A DNA stretch of 20,259 nt from Croceimicrobium sp965658965 (GCA_965658965.1 CBFHVV010000052.1:1-20259); one strand, 5' to 3'; numbered from the stretch's first letter, positions 7,929 through 14,702 are shown. Program-made: numbers and translations. Notes: a model not told the origin generated them from the sequence alone.

Positions 7929-8042
7929 GTTTTTAGGAAAGTATTAAGACTCTTGTACTTTACTAATAAAGACAGAAGAAATACTGCTTTGACCTTTGAG
8001 CAATTCTTCGCAAATGGTCCGAACATCAATTATTTAAAAAAA

Positions 8043-8071
8043 AAACATACATAGATTTACGATGTATTGTT
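8043..8071 (+). promoter_or_regulatory. Probable PadR operator (inverted repeat)
   Basis: ATACAT (8047-8052) and ATGTAT (8062-8067) form an inverted repeat with a 9-base centre; two more outer pairs (8043-8044 with 8070-8071) extend it with a 2-base mismatch. A further ATGTAT occurs at 8092-8097, over the start codon, inside CTATGTAT, which is the exact complement of ATACATAG at 8047-8054. PadR regulators commonly bind ATGT/ACAT dyads and repress their own gene, so autoregulation is inferred. A run of ten A residues (about 8036-8045) sits just upstream. Confidence 0.5.
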
Positions 8072-8079
8072 ATTTTATA

Positions 8080-8087
8080 TATATTTG
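8080..8087 (+). promoter_or_regulatory. -7 box for the padR operon, very short leader
   Basis: TATATTTG matches TAnnTTTG and ends 4 bases before ATG 8092, predicting a leaderless or near-leaderless mRNA. The box lies between the putative operator dyad and the third ATGTAT half-site, a position where bound regulator would block transcription. Confidence 0.5.
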
Positions 8088-8091
8088 ACCT

Positions 8092-8430
8092 ATGTATTCA
8101 AAAGAACTACTTAAAGGTACTTTATCCGCTATCATCATGAACTTACTGGCAGAGAACGGAAGGATGTATGGTTATGAGATTTCACAACGGGTTAAAGAAC
8201 AATCGGATGGAAAAATATTATTGAAAGATGGCTCTCTTTACCCTGCCTTACAAAAAATGACCAAAGATGGTCTGCTCACTTTTGAGGAAGAGTTTATTGG
8301 GAAAAGAGTTAGAAAATACTATTTACTAACCAGCGAAGGACAAAAACAGAAGAAGTTGCACTTAGAAGAGTTAAAAGATTTTTTAGCCACACTTAACAAT
8401 CTCGTCTTCCCGCAAGTGAATTTTACATGA
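8092..8430 (+). CDS. PadR family transcriptional regulator
   Basis: This encodes 112 residues, a winged-helix protein of the short PadR type. Helix-turn-helix signatures are clear: LKGTLSAIIMNLLAENGRMYGYEI (8-30), then the recognition part DGSLYPALQKMTKDGLL (46-62), then the wing RVRKYYLLTSEGQ (72-84). The C-terminal helix (residues 85-102) is short and would serve dimer formation. Members act as dimeric repressors that respond to small molecules or to partner proteins. The gene overlaps the next by four bases (ATGA at 8427-8430), so the two products are probably made together. Pairs of PadR with a membrane protein carrying a HAAS/DUF1700-type domain are common, which suggests the downstream protein modulates this regulator. 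The likely operator overlaps its own promoter. Confidence 0.93.
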   Translation: MYSKELLKGTLSAIIMNLLAENGRMYGYEISQRVKEQSDGKILLKDGSLYPALQKMTKDGLLTFEEEFIGKRVRKYYLLTSEGQKQKKLHLEELKDFLATLNNLVFPQVNFT

Positions 8431-9035
8431 AATTAAGCTCTCAACAAGAAGATACAATTCGCGACTACGTCGAAAGTCAAGGCTTAAAAATGTCCAGCCT
8501 CCAAGATGATCTTATTGACCACTTATGCTGCGCCGTAGAAAGCAAGCTGGGTAAGCAGGATACCTTTAAGCACTTACTCGAAGAAGCGATACAGGATCTT
8601 GCCCCAAATGGCTTATCCGAAATTCAAAGTCAAACCATTTTTTTACTAAACTCTAAACGCATCATCATCATGAAAAAAGCAATGTTTATTACCGGATTCC
8701 TAGGCGCTTTTAGTCTTACTGTTGGCACTACGCTCAAAATAATGCATATGCCCATGGCTAATGTTTTATTTATGATTGGTTTTTTAACGCTACTACTCGT
8801 CTTTATTCCTCTATTGGCAATAGATCGCTATAAAGTATCCCTTTCAAAATCTGCCACGGTTAAAACGAAATTAATCATGGGCGCTACTGCTGGTATTATT
8901 ACTGGGCTTTCCGGGCTTTTTAAAATACTCCACTTACAAGGGGCCAATGTTTTATTGGTATTAGGTGCCTTTATCTTCGCATTTGGTTTTCTGCCCTTTT
9001 TCTTTTTCACCATGTATAAAAAGTCAGTTTCCTAA
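8427..9035 (+). CDS. PadR-coupled membrane protein: HAAS-like N-domain plus two GldL-like repeats
   Basis: This encodes 202 residues. Residues 3-60 are soluble and helical (LSSQQEDTIRDYVESQGL then LQDDLIDHLCCAVE), resembling the HAAS/permease-prefix domains partnered with PadR regulators. The rest has four membrane helices arranged as a tandem duplication: residues 83-136 and 147-199. Each copy has hydrophobic helix, K-I-x-H motif (K104/H107; K166/H169), then M/G-ANVL and a second helix ending in Phe/Pro and basic residues. The K-I-x-H followed by G-A pattern is that of the N-terminal membrane hairpin of GldL, part of the T9SS/gliding motor. Unlike GldL, the second helix of each copy has no glutamate, so proton-driven motor activity is doubtful. 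An internal in-frame ATG at 8670 (reading MKKAMF) could give a version with only the membrane part. The start is fixed by the ATGA overlap. Function unknown; a membrane sensor acting on the PadR protein is my inference. Confidence 0.85.
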   Translation: MKLSSQQEDTIRDYVESQGLKMSSLQDDLIDHLCCAVESKLGKQDTFKHLLEEAIQDLAPNGLSEIQSQTIFLLNSKRIIIMKKAMFITGFLGAFSLTVGTTLKIMHMPMANVLFMIGFLTLLLVFIPLLAIDRYKVSLSKSATVKTKLIMGATAGIITGLSGLFKILHLQGANVLLVLGAFIFAFGFLPFFFFTMYKKSVS

Positions 9036-9149
9036 TAAAAAGCCTGCTTGCTAAAGGCTCACTCTAGGACTTTCTGCTAAAAAACACTGGCCTAAAAGTG
9101 GCAATTAAAAAATGTAAGTCTTAGTAGATAGATAGTTAATACTTTTCAC

Positions 9150-9157
9150 TAAGTTTG
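9150..9157 (+). promoter_or_regulatory. -7 box for the rpsP operon
   Basis: TAAGTTTG is a full TAnnTTTG match placed 56 bases before ATG 9214. This gives one of the longer leaders in the window (about 50 bases). A small hairpin, GGGT (9186-9189) with ACCC (9195-9198) around CGGGA, lies in that leader; whether it regulates is unknown. Confidence 0.55.
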
Positions 9158-9213
9158 CAGCCCCAAAATTTACAATTAATTAACCGGGTCGGGAACCCTT
9201 CAACAATTAATCA

Positions 9214-9741
9214 ATGGCAACAAGAATTAGACTTCAACGCCACGGTCGCAAAGGCCGTCCAATTTTCACCATCGTAGTAGCGGATAGCCGTGTAAAACGT
9301 GATGGTAAAATCATCGAAAACTTAGGTCAGTATAATCCTAATACCAATCCTGCTACGATCGATATCAATTTCGATTCTGCTCTAAATTGGATGATGAATG
9401 GTGCGCAACCTAGTGATACTGCTCGTGCAATTTTAAGCTACAAAGGAATTCTCCACAAAAAGCACCTTCTAGAAGGCGTTAAAAAAGGAGCTTTTGATGA
9501 AGCAGAGGCCGAAAAACGTTTTGAAGCGTGGATGGCAGATAAAGAAAGTAAAATCGTAGCTAAAAGAGACGGTTTAACCAAGGCTCAGCAAGAAGCAAAA
9601 GACAAAGCTTTAGAAGCAGAAAAAGCAGCTAACGAAGCGCGTAAGGCAGCGGAAGCAGCAGCCTTAGCGGAAGCAAGTGCAGAAGAAGCTCCTGCAGCAG
9701 AAGCTGGCGAAGAAGCAGCGGAAGAAAGCACTGAAGCTTAA
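9214..9741 (+). CDS. rpsP: 30S ribosomal protein S16 with long charged C-terminal tail
   Basis: This encodes 175 residues. The first 80 or so are a standard S16: ATRIRLQRHGRKGRPIFTIVVADSR, GKIIENLGQYNP and the W...GAQPSDTARAIL segment that binds 16S rRNA. After residue 85 the chain continues through a Lys/Glu-rich helical region into an Ala/Glu-rich, acidic end (AEEAPAAEAGEEAAEESTEA). Most bacteria stop at 80-90 residues; an extended tail is known in Bacteroidota, so this is a lineage trait and not a fusion artefact. The tail looks like a single long helix or coiled coil on the solvent side of the small subunit. It heads a likely operon with rimM (15-base gap) and trmN6, and has its own promoter box. 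Confidence 0.97.
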   Translation: MATRIRLQRHGRKGRPIFTIVVADSRVKRDGKIIENLGQYNPNTNPATIDINFDSALNWMMNGAQPSDTARAILSYKGILHKKHLLEGVKKGAFDEAEAEKRFEAWMADKESKIVAKRDGLTKAQQEAKDKALEAEKAANEARKAAEAAALAEASAEEAPAAEAGEEAAEESTEA

Positions 9742-9756
9742 TATTATTTTTGACTG

Positions 9757-10281
9757 ATGCTTTTAGAAGAGTGTTTTCAACTCGGACACATCAGTCGTTT
9801 ACATGGCTATAAGGGATCGGTAGTAGCGTTTTTCGACACCGACCGCCCAGAAGCCTACACAAAATTGGAATCAGTTCTCATCGAAAACGATGGAGAACTG
9901 GTTCCTTTTTTTATTGAAGACCTCAGCCGCAATTCCAAAGGTCACTTTATTTTAAGCTTTGAGGACCTGGAGCTTGAAGAAGCTCAATCCTATATTGGCG
10001 CGGAATTATATCTCCCCCTTAGTCTTTTACCGCCTTTAAGTGGCAAGCAGTTTTACTTTCATGAGGTGCTGGGCTTCTCTATTTACGATAAAGAAGCAGG
10101 CTTGATTGGAAACTTAGAAGCAATGCTCGACAGTGGCGCACAGCCTCTTTTTAAGATTAGTAATGCTGACCAAAAGGAGATTTTAGTACCAGCCATCGAC
10201 GATTTTATTGAGCGCATAGACCGCGAGCAAAAAGAGATCCATCTTATCTTACCCGAAGGCCTCCTTGAAGTATATTCTTAA
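9757..10281 (+). CDS. rimM: Ribosome maturation factor RimM
   Basis: This encodes 174 residues, the usual length. RimM helps fold the 3' domain of 16S rRNA and binds S19 during 30S assembly. The N-terminal barrel begins with the family start FQLGHISRLHGYKGSVVAFF and includes the F..EDL(E)..EEAQSYIGAELYLP strand pair, which marks the end of that domain near residue 90. The C-terminal PRC-barrel has FYFHEVLGFSIYDKEAGLIGNLEAML, with A.QPLFKI, and EILVPAIDDFIERIDREQKEIHLILPEGLL. The start ATG is 15 bases after the rpsP stop. In many bacteria trmD and rplS come next; here a different tRNA methyltransferase gene follows. Confidence 0.96.
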   Translation: MLLEECFQLGHISRLHGYKGSVVAFFDTDRPEAYTKLESVLIENDGELVPFFIEDLSRNSKGHFILSFEDLELEEAQSYIGAELYLPLSLLPPLSGKQFYFHEVLGFSIYDKEAGLIGNLEAMLDSGAQPLFKISNADQKEILVPAIDDFIERIDREQKEIHLILPEGLLEVYS

Positions 10282-10318
10282 TTAAAGAATAATAGCGGTT
10301 TCTGCAGCAATTGAGGCT

Positions 10319-11017
10319 ATGGACAAACCTTTCCGTTTTAAACAATTCAGTCTTTCCCATTCTCGTAGTGCTCAAAAAATTGGCACCGATTCTGTTATTC
10401 TCGGATCTTGGCTTAAAGCAGATGCGCCAAAACAAATACTTGACGTTGGCAGTGGCTGTGGTCTCTTAGCTTTTATGATGGCGCAACGCTTTCCCCAAGC
10501 CCAAGTTACGGGTATTGAAAAAGACCCTCCCTCCTACTGCGAAAGCCTTGAGAATTTAACTTCTAGTCCATATCAAAAGCAAGTCAAATTTTATAATGCT
10601 GACTTTTGCACTTGGGATTATCAGGAGAAGTTTGACCTCATTGTTTCTAATCCCCCCTATTTTGAAAGCGGACAAAACACCGAACGTAGCGCTAGAGATC
10701 ATGCTCGCAGACAGAAGAGTTTAAGTCATGCCATCTTGCTACAGCAAATGGAAAAGCTCTTAAGCCCAATGGGCATAATCGCTCTTATTTTACCACCGCC
10801 AGAGGCTAAAACTTTTATTGAAAATGCACAGAAAAAAGGGCTTTATTTAAGTCGTTTTTGTCATTTAAAATCTAGAGCAAACACAGAGAGTAAACGCAGC
10901 CTTTTTAGCTTAAGTAGAAAAGCTAGCCCCACAGAAAAAGAGGAATTAATCCTCTATGATGCAGCAGGTAAACGTCACCCCCAACACGCCTTGTTAACGC
11001 AAGATTTTTACCTTTAA
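10319..11017 (+). CDS. trmN6: tRNA1(Val) (adenine(37)-N6)-methyltransferase, YfiC/TrmN6 type
   Basis: This encodes 232 residues, matching the family length. It is a class I SAM-dependent methyltransferase; motif I is ILDVGSGCGLLAFMMAQRFP (40-59), an acidic residue that would bind the ribose of SAM lies in TGIEKD (64-69), and the catalytic NPPY is at 111-114 with Phe following, as expected for N6-adenine methylation. The N-terminal FRFKQFSLSHSRSAQKIGTDSVILGSW is the diagnostic YfiC block, and the Arg-rich segment after NPPY (RSARDHARRQKSLSH) fits RNA contact. The usual substrate is A37 of valine tRNA. It lies 37 bases after rimM and may be cotranscribed with rpsP and rimM. It ends 15 bases from the stop of the convergent pirin gene. 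Confidence 0.92.
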   Translation: MDKPFRFKQFSLSHSRSAQKIGTDSVILGSWLKADAPKQILDVGSGCGLLAFMMAQRFPQAQVTGIEKDPPSYCESLENLTSSPYQKQVKFYNADFCTWDYQEKFDLIVSNPPYFESGQNTERSARDHARRQKSLSHAILLQQMEKLLSPMGIIALILPPPEAKTFIENAQKKGLYLSRFCHLKSRANTESKRSLFSLSRKASPTEKEELILYDAAGKRHPQHALLTQDFYL

Positions 11018-11032
11018 TAAGCCTCTCAATAA

Positions 11033-11911
11033 CTATTTATTCCCTGGCAAGGGAACATAAGTATCGTCCTCTGGCACGCGCGGCCAATCCCATGCCTGCC
11101 ATTTTTCTTTGGCCTCTTCAATGGTTTCGGGATCAGAAGCGACAAAGTTCCAATATATATGACGTTTTTCGGGCAAAGCTTCCCCACCAAAGAAGAGCAA
11201 ATGACTTCCCGCTTCTAGCGAAAGCTTGCAAACATCCTCCTCCTTTGCGACCAATAAATTACCCGCCTCTATTCGATTGCCGCAGGCATGAATTGCTCCT
11301 TCTACAATGCAAATCCCAATCTCTCCTTTTAATTTATCACTCAAATCAATTTCACTTGCTTGGGCTGACTTCAATTCTACCATAAACAAGGGTGAATGTA
11401 CGGGCACCGGCGATTTTTTCCCAAATGCCTCCCCTGCGATTAGGCGAAAATCTAAACCGCCTTCCTGCCAATGTGGTAATTCATCCGCTGCAAAGTGATG
11501 AAAGGAAGGTGTGACATTTTCCACCGCCTTGGGCAAGGCCACCCAAATTTGATAACCGTGCATTACATAGGGATCTGCACTTCGCAAGGCAACTGGTGTT
11601 CGTTCGGTATGGCTTACGCCTGATCCGGCCACCATCCAATTTACGGATCCTGGACGAATAACTTGCTTAGTACCTAAACTATCGGCATGCACTATTTCGC
11701 CACTTAATAAATAGGTTAAAGTAGCTAGGCCAATATGAGGATGCTGATCCACATCCATAAACTTTCCATTCCCCATTTCGGTGGGTCCCATATGATCTAT
11801 AAAAATGAATGGCCCCACCATGCGCTTCTTCCGAAAGGGCAATAACCGTCCTACTATAAAGTCGCCAATATCGCGACTGCGTTCAGGAATAATTAAATCG
11901 TTATTAGACAT
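11033..11911 (-). CDS. Pirin family protein
   Basis: This encodes 292 residues, a normal pirin length. It is a bicupin: the N-terminal barrel carries the metal site H57, H59, H101 and E103, in HPHIGLATLTY and GVSHTE, the same four ligands as human pirin. GPFIFIDHMGP (33-43) is also conserved. The C-terminal cupin (residues 165-255) is less conserved and normally lacks metal. The C-terminal part DPETIEEAKEKWQAWDWPRVPEDDTYVPLPG is typical of bacterial members. Bacterial pirins have been linked to quercetinase activity, redox sensing or binding partner enzymes; the role here cannot be fixed. It is probably a single-gene unit, with a TAnnTTTG box 15 bases upstream on the minus strand. Confidence 0.95.
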   Translation of the reverse strand: MSNNDLIIPERSRDIGDFIVGRLLPFRKKRMVGPFIFIDHMGPTEMGNGKFMDVDQHPHIGLATLTYLLSGEIVHADSLGTKQVIRPGSVNWMVAGSGVSHTERTPVALRSADPYVMHGYQIWVALPKAVENVTPSFHHFAADELPHWQEGGLDFRLIAGEAFGKKSPVPVHSPLFMVELKSAQASEIDLSDKLKGEIGICIVEGAIHACGNRIEAGNLLVAKEEDVCKLSLEAGSHLLFFGGEALPEKRHIYWNFVASDPETIEEAKEKWQAWDWPRVPEDDTYVPLPGNK

Positions 11912-11926
11912 AGCTAAGCTTTTTCA

Positions 11927-11934
11927 CAAATTTA
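11927..11934 (-). promoter_or_regulatory. -7 box for the pirin gene
   Basis: On the minus strand TAAATTTG is a full TAnnTTTG match ending 15 bases before the ATG at 11911. TTG triplets on that strand lie 16 and 22 bases further upstream; either could act as the -33 element. Confidence 0.55.
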
Positions 11935-11969
11935 TGGTCTAGCCCCGTTTCAATTCCAAGAATTGCCAC

Positions 11970-11977
11970 TATTTTCG
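11970..11977 (+). promoter_or_regulatory. Possible -7 box (TTCG variant) for the DUF6702-HupE operon
   Basis: TATTTTCG differs from TAnnTTTG at one base and ends 14 bases before ATG 11992, in the divergent spacer shared with the pirin gene. No clear -33 element is visible. Confidence 0.3.
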
Positions 11978-11991
11978 TAGAAAATCAAAAG

Positions 11992-12459
11992 ATGGGGATC
12001 TTTTATGTTATTCTTTTAAGCTTATTTCAGAATGTCCACGACTTTCATGTAAGCATCAGCCAAGCCGATTGGGAGGATGGATTAATAAAATGTACCATTC
12101 GAGTTTTTAGCGACGACTTAGAAAATAGTCTCCAACAAAGCTATGGTGACGATTATCGGCTCGAAGCTGCCTTAAAAGACGAACGCCTTGCAACTTACCT
12201 GGTAAAAAATTTCGGCTTTAAGGTAAAGGATAAAAATTTGCACGGCGAGTTTATCGGAATGGAAATCGAAAACGATTTAAGTTTTCTATACATTCAGTTT
12301 CCCTTAAAAGTAGCCCCAGCTTCTATTGAAGTTTACAACCTGCTATTTTTCGATAGCTTTGATGATCAAAGCAATATTGTTAATCTCAGCTTCGGCTCAG
12401 AATTGCGCTCTGCCTTTCTCTCACCTCGTAAAGACTCACAGATACTAGAATTTAAATAA
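11992..12459 (+). CDS. DUF6702-like protein, first gene of the HupE operon
   Basis: This encodes 155 residues. A short hydrophobic start (MGIFYVILLSLFQ) is followed by HDFHVSISQADWEDGLIKCTIRVFSDDLENSL. The H-x-F-H-V-S strand and R-x-F-x-D-D-L-E segment are what I recognise as the DUF6702 pattern of Bacteroidota. The remainder is predicted as beta strands (LHGEFIGMEIENDLSFLYIQFPLKV). The hydrophobic start is short for a signal peptide and no clear cleavage motif is seen, though the mature part reads like an exported domain. Its stop overlaps the ATG of the next gene by one base (TAATG), so translation is coupled. Function is not known; pairing with a HupE/UreJ-type membrane protein suggests a role in metal or membrane homeostasis, an inference only. 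Confidence 0.75.
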   Translation: MGIFYVILLSLFQNVHDFHVSISQADWEDGLIKCTIRVFSDDLENSLQQSYGDDYRLEAALKDERLATYLVKNFGFKVKDKNLHGEFIGMEIENDLSFLYIQFPLKVAPASIEVYNLLFFDSFDDQSNIVNLSFGSELRSAFLSPRKDSQILEFK

Positions 12460-13034
12460 TGCATCCATTTACTAATTATCTGCGTTTAGGCTACGAACAT
12501 ATAATCAGTTTAGCAGCCTTAGACCACATCCTTTTTTTAATCGCCTTAATGGCCATTTACCAGACTAAACATTGGTTAAAAGTGGTAATAGCCGTTTCCT
12601 TTTTCACTCTTGGCCACTCGGTTACTCTTAGCCTCGGTGCCCTTGAAGTGATAAAAGTTGACCAAGGATTAATTGAGTTTCTCATTCCTCTAACCATAGT
12701 TTTTACCGCTTTATTAAACTTGACTAAAGCAGGACAAAATCAAAAAAGCAATTTGAAATATTGGATTGCCCTTAGCTTCGGGCTAATTCACGGCTTGGGT
12801 TTTTCCAATTACTACGATATGTTAGTGATGGGAGAAAGTAATTATTGGCAAGCCCTACTGCCCTTCAACTTGGGTATTGAATTGGCTCAGTTGCTGGTAG
12901 TTTTTGTGATGCTTATTTTAATGGGCATTTACGGCTTCTTGCTCAATAAGAAAATTAGAGACTGGAATCTTTTTATTTCTGGAAGTGCCTTTGGATTAGC
13001 CCTTTTAATGTGCATTGAAAATTGGCCTTTTTAA
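12459..13034 (+). CDS. HupE/UreJ family membrane protein
   Basis: This encodes 191 residues with six probable membrane helices, usual for the family. Conserved polar residues sit inside helices: H14 in GYEHIISLAALDHILFLIAL, which also has D22-H23; H53 in FTLGHSVTLSLGAL; H111 in FGLIHGLGFSN; and N137/E141 in FNLGIELAQL. This His/Asp/Asn/Glu set is the mark of the HupE/UreJ_2 group, whose better-known relatives are thought to take up nickel or cobalt for hydrogenase or urease. No hydrogenase or urease gene is in the window, so the metal, if any, is open. Translation is coupled to the upstream DUF6702-like gene by a one-base overlap, and the next gene begins 10 bases downstream. Confidence 0.88.
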   Translation: MHPFTNYLRLGYEHIISLAALDHILFLIALMAIYQTKHWLKVVIAVSFFTLGHSVTLSLGALEVIKVDQGLIEFLIPLTIVFTALLNLTKAGQNQKSNLKYWIALSFGLIHGLGFSNYYDMLVMGESNYWQALLPFNLGIELAQLLVVFVMLILMGIYGFLLNKKIRDWNLFISGSAFGLALLMCIENWPF

Positions 13035-13044
13035 TTGCTCTGGG

Positions 13045-13491
13045 ATGGATTTCACGATAAACACTAATCACGAAAATGATCTCAAATACAAGAAGGCAGC
13101 ACAGAACTGGAGCAGCTTACTTATTGCGCTAAAGCCCTATGATTTAAGCGAAACAAGTTTGGACATTATTATAAATTACAATAAAAAACATGCTGAGGCA
13201 ACCGCTCTAGCTGAGGCAAATAAAACTCTGCGTAAAGCGCCCATTGCTTTAGAACAATCGCTGGTGAAAAACGATAAGCTATATCGTAAAAATTACCACC
13301 GCGATACTTGGATGGTTTTAGGCATGAGTGGCATTGGTATTGGTTTGGGCGTAGGATTTGGCACAGCTCTGGGCTCCATGGCCTTTATCGGTTTAGGTTT
13401 ACCTATCGGAATGGCCATTGGCATGCTAATTGGCAAAAGCATGGATCAAAAAGCAGAAAAAGAAGGACGCGTTTACTCTCGCAGTTCATAA
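13045..13491 (+). CDS. Small membrane protein with glycine-zipper hairpin
   Basis: This encodes 148 residues from ATG 13045; an in-frame TTG at 13015 lies inside the previous gene and is less likely. Residues 1-85 are soluble, mixed helix, with an Ala/Glu-rich part (HAEATALAEANKTLRK). Residues 88-131 are two membrane segments packed with Gly and Ala at three- and four-residue spacing (GMSGIGIGLGVGFGTALG and GLGLPIGMAIGMLIGK), a glycine-zipper hairpin. The end is basic and polar. I do not recognise a named family. It is third in the DUF6702-HupE operon with a 10-base gap. Its last 19 bases overlap the 3' end of the convergent DUF1015 gene. Glycine-zipper hairpins occur in membrane-associated and pore-forming proteins, but nothing here shows toxicity or pore formation. 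Confidence 0.7.
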   Translation: MDFTINTNHENDLKYKKAAQNWSSLLIALKPYDLSETSLDIIINYNKKHAEATALAEANKTLRKAPIALEQSLVKNDKLYRKNYHRDTWMVLGMSGIGIGLGVGFGTALGSMAFIGLGLPIGMAIGMLIGKSMDQKAEKEGRVYSRSS

Positions 13492-14702
13492 ATAACCAAG
13501 CCACTGCGTAGCTTAGGCTCTATGTACGTACTTTTGGGAGGCATGATTTTACCATTATCACTCACTTCTTTAATTTGCTCCATGCTTACGGGAAAAAGGC
13601 TAAAAGCTAAATGGTAAGCGCCGCCGTCTACCGCTTCCTCCAGTTTTTCTAAACCGTGCACCCCGGGTACAAAATCTACACGATCATCATTTTTAAGATC
13701 TGCAATATTAAATATTGGCGCTAAAATATTTCTACTAAGTATTTCTGCATCCAAATGGCCTACCGCATCGCGTGGATCGAAACTGCCCATTTTGGGGCTG
13801 ATCTTAAACCACTCCTTGTCCATGTACATTCCCATCTCATGCAATTTTTCGGGATGAAAAGTGTCGGTACCTTTCGGTTCAATGTGGAAAACGCGTTCAA
13901 GTTCCCTTAAAATTTGCTTTTTAGACTTCCCGCTATCATTAATCACTAAGCGGTTAAAGTCATATATCTTCATCTGCTCCTCACCAATTAAAAAGGCCAT
14001 AAAATACTGATGCAAGTCGCCTTCTACTCCATTCTCATCCAAGCGATTTGCCAATAAAGCAGAGCTGGCCGAACGGTGATGGCCATCGGCGATATATAAA
14101 GCTGCCTGATCTTTAAAAGTCGCGGTAATTAAATCGCAATCGCTGCTTTCTGTAATAGGCCACAAACGATGGTAAACTTTATCTGTACTAGTAAATTCAT
14201 ATTCAGGACGCAACTCTTCGTAACGGGCAAAAAGCTGATTCAGCTTAAAGCTATCTTGATACACCAAAAGAACTGGCTCGGCATTAAAGCCTGTATGCTC
14301 CAGATAATCGGTAAACATTTCTTCGCGAGCACTAAGTGTGTTCTCGTGCTTTTTAATCCTTCCCTCCAAGTAATCTTGAACGCTAACTGCCGCTATTACT
14401 CCAATATATTCATTACCATCTTTTACCTGACTGTATAAATAATAAGCCGCATCCTGGTCCTTCTTAAATATACCCTCTGCACACCAATCTAAATAAGTAC
14501 CTTTTACTAAATCATACTTCGCTTTAGAAGCTGGCATTTTCCTTACCTCAGCGGGGTTTACCACGTGCATAAAGGTGAAAGGATTGTTATTGAGCTTATC
14601 GTTTAGCTCCTCGTCGGTATAACTTTGGTACGATCGAGTAGCTACTAAATAAGCTTTATCACGGGGAGGCCTGCTGGCGCGGAAGGGACGGATGGTAATC
14701 AT
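13473..14702 (-). CDS. DUF1015 family protein
   Basis: This encodes 409 residues, normal for the family. Hallmarks are the N-terminal IRPFRASRP, the S.......N..NPFTFMHVVNPAE block, YIGVIAAVSVQDYLEGRIKKHENT (residues 99-122), and the strictly kept ALYIADGHHRSASSALL (201-217). The His pair in DGHHR resembles a catalytic or metal site. The biochemical function is unknown in general; in some genomes the gene sits near serine biosynthesis genes, but no such neighbour is seen here. The gene shares its divergent spacer with the O-methyltransferase gene. A TAATTTCG box (one base off TAnnTTTG) lies 4 bases before the ATG. Confidence 0.92.
   Translation of the reverse strand: MITIRPFRASRPPRDKAYLVATRSYQSYTDEELNDKLNNNPFTFMHVVNPAEVRKMPASKAKYDLVKGTYLDWCAEGIFKKDQDAAYYLYSQVKDGNEYIGVIAAVSVQDYLEGRIKKHENTLSAREEMFTDYLEHTGFNAEPVLLVYQDSFKLNQLFARYEELRPEYEFTSTDKVYHRLWPITESSDCDLITATFKDQAALYIADGHHRSASSALLANRLDENGVEGDLHQYFMAFLIGEEQMKIYDFNRLVINDSGKSKKQILRELERVFHIEPKGTDTFHPEKLHEMGMYMDKEWFKISPKMGSFDPRDAVGHLDAEILSRNILAPIFNIADLKNDDRVDFVPGVHGLEKLEEAVDGGAYHLAFSLFPVSMEQIKEVSDNGKIMPPKSTYIEPKLRSGLVIYELRE

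Noticed and set aside
7929..8046. Small gene or RNA in the asnB-padR divergent spacer
   Set aside because: No convincing reading frame, hairpin or box other than those for the two flanking genes; only an A-rich tract.
9186..9198. GGGT/ACCC hairpin in the rpsP leader, considered as an autoregulatory ribosomal-protein leader
   Set aside because: Only four pairs and no larger fold seen; listed within the promoter entry and not as a separate element.
11092..11498. Two plus-strand open frames inside the pirin gene
   Set aside because: Antisense shadows of a well-conserved bicupin; compositions do not look like a protein and one begins at a non-ATG codon.
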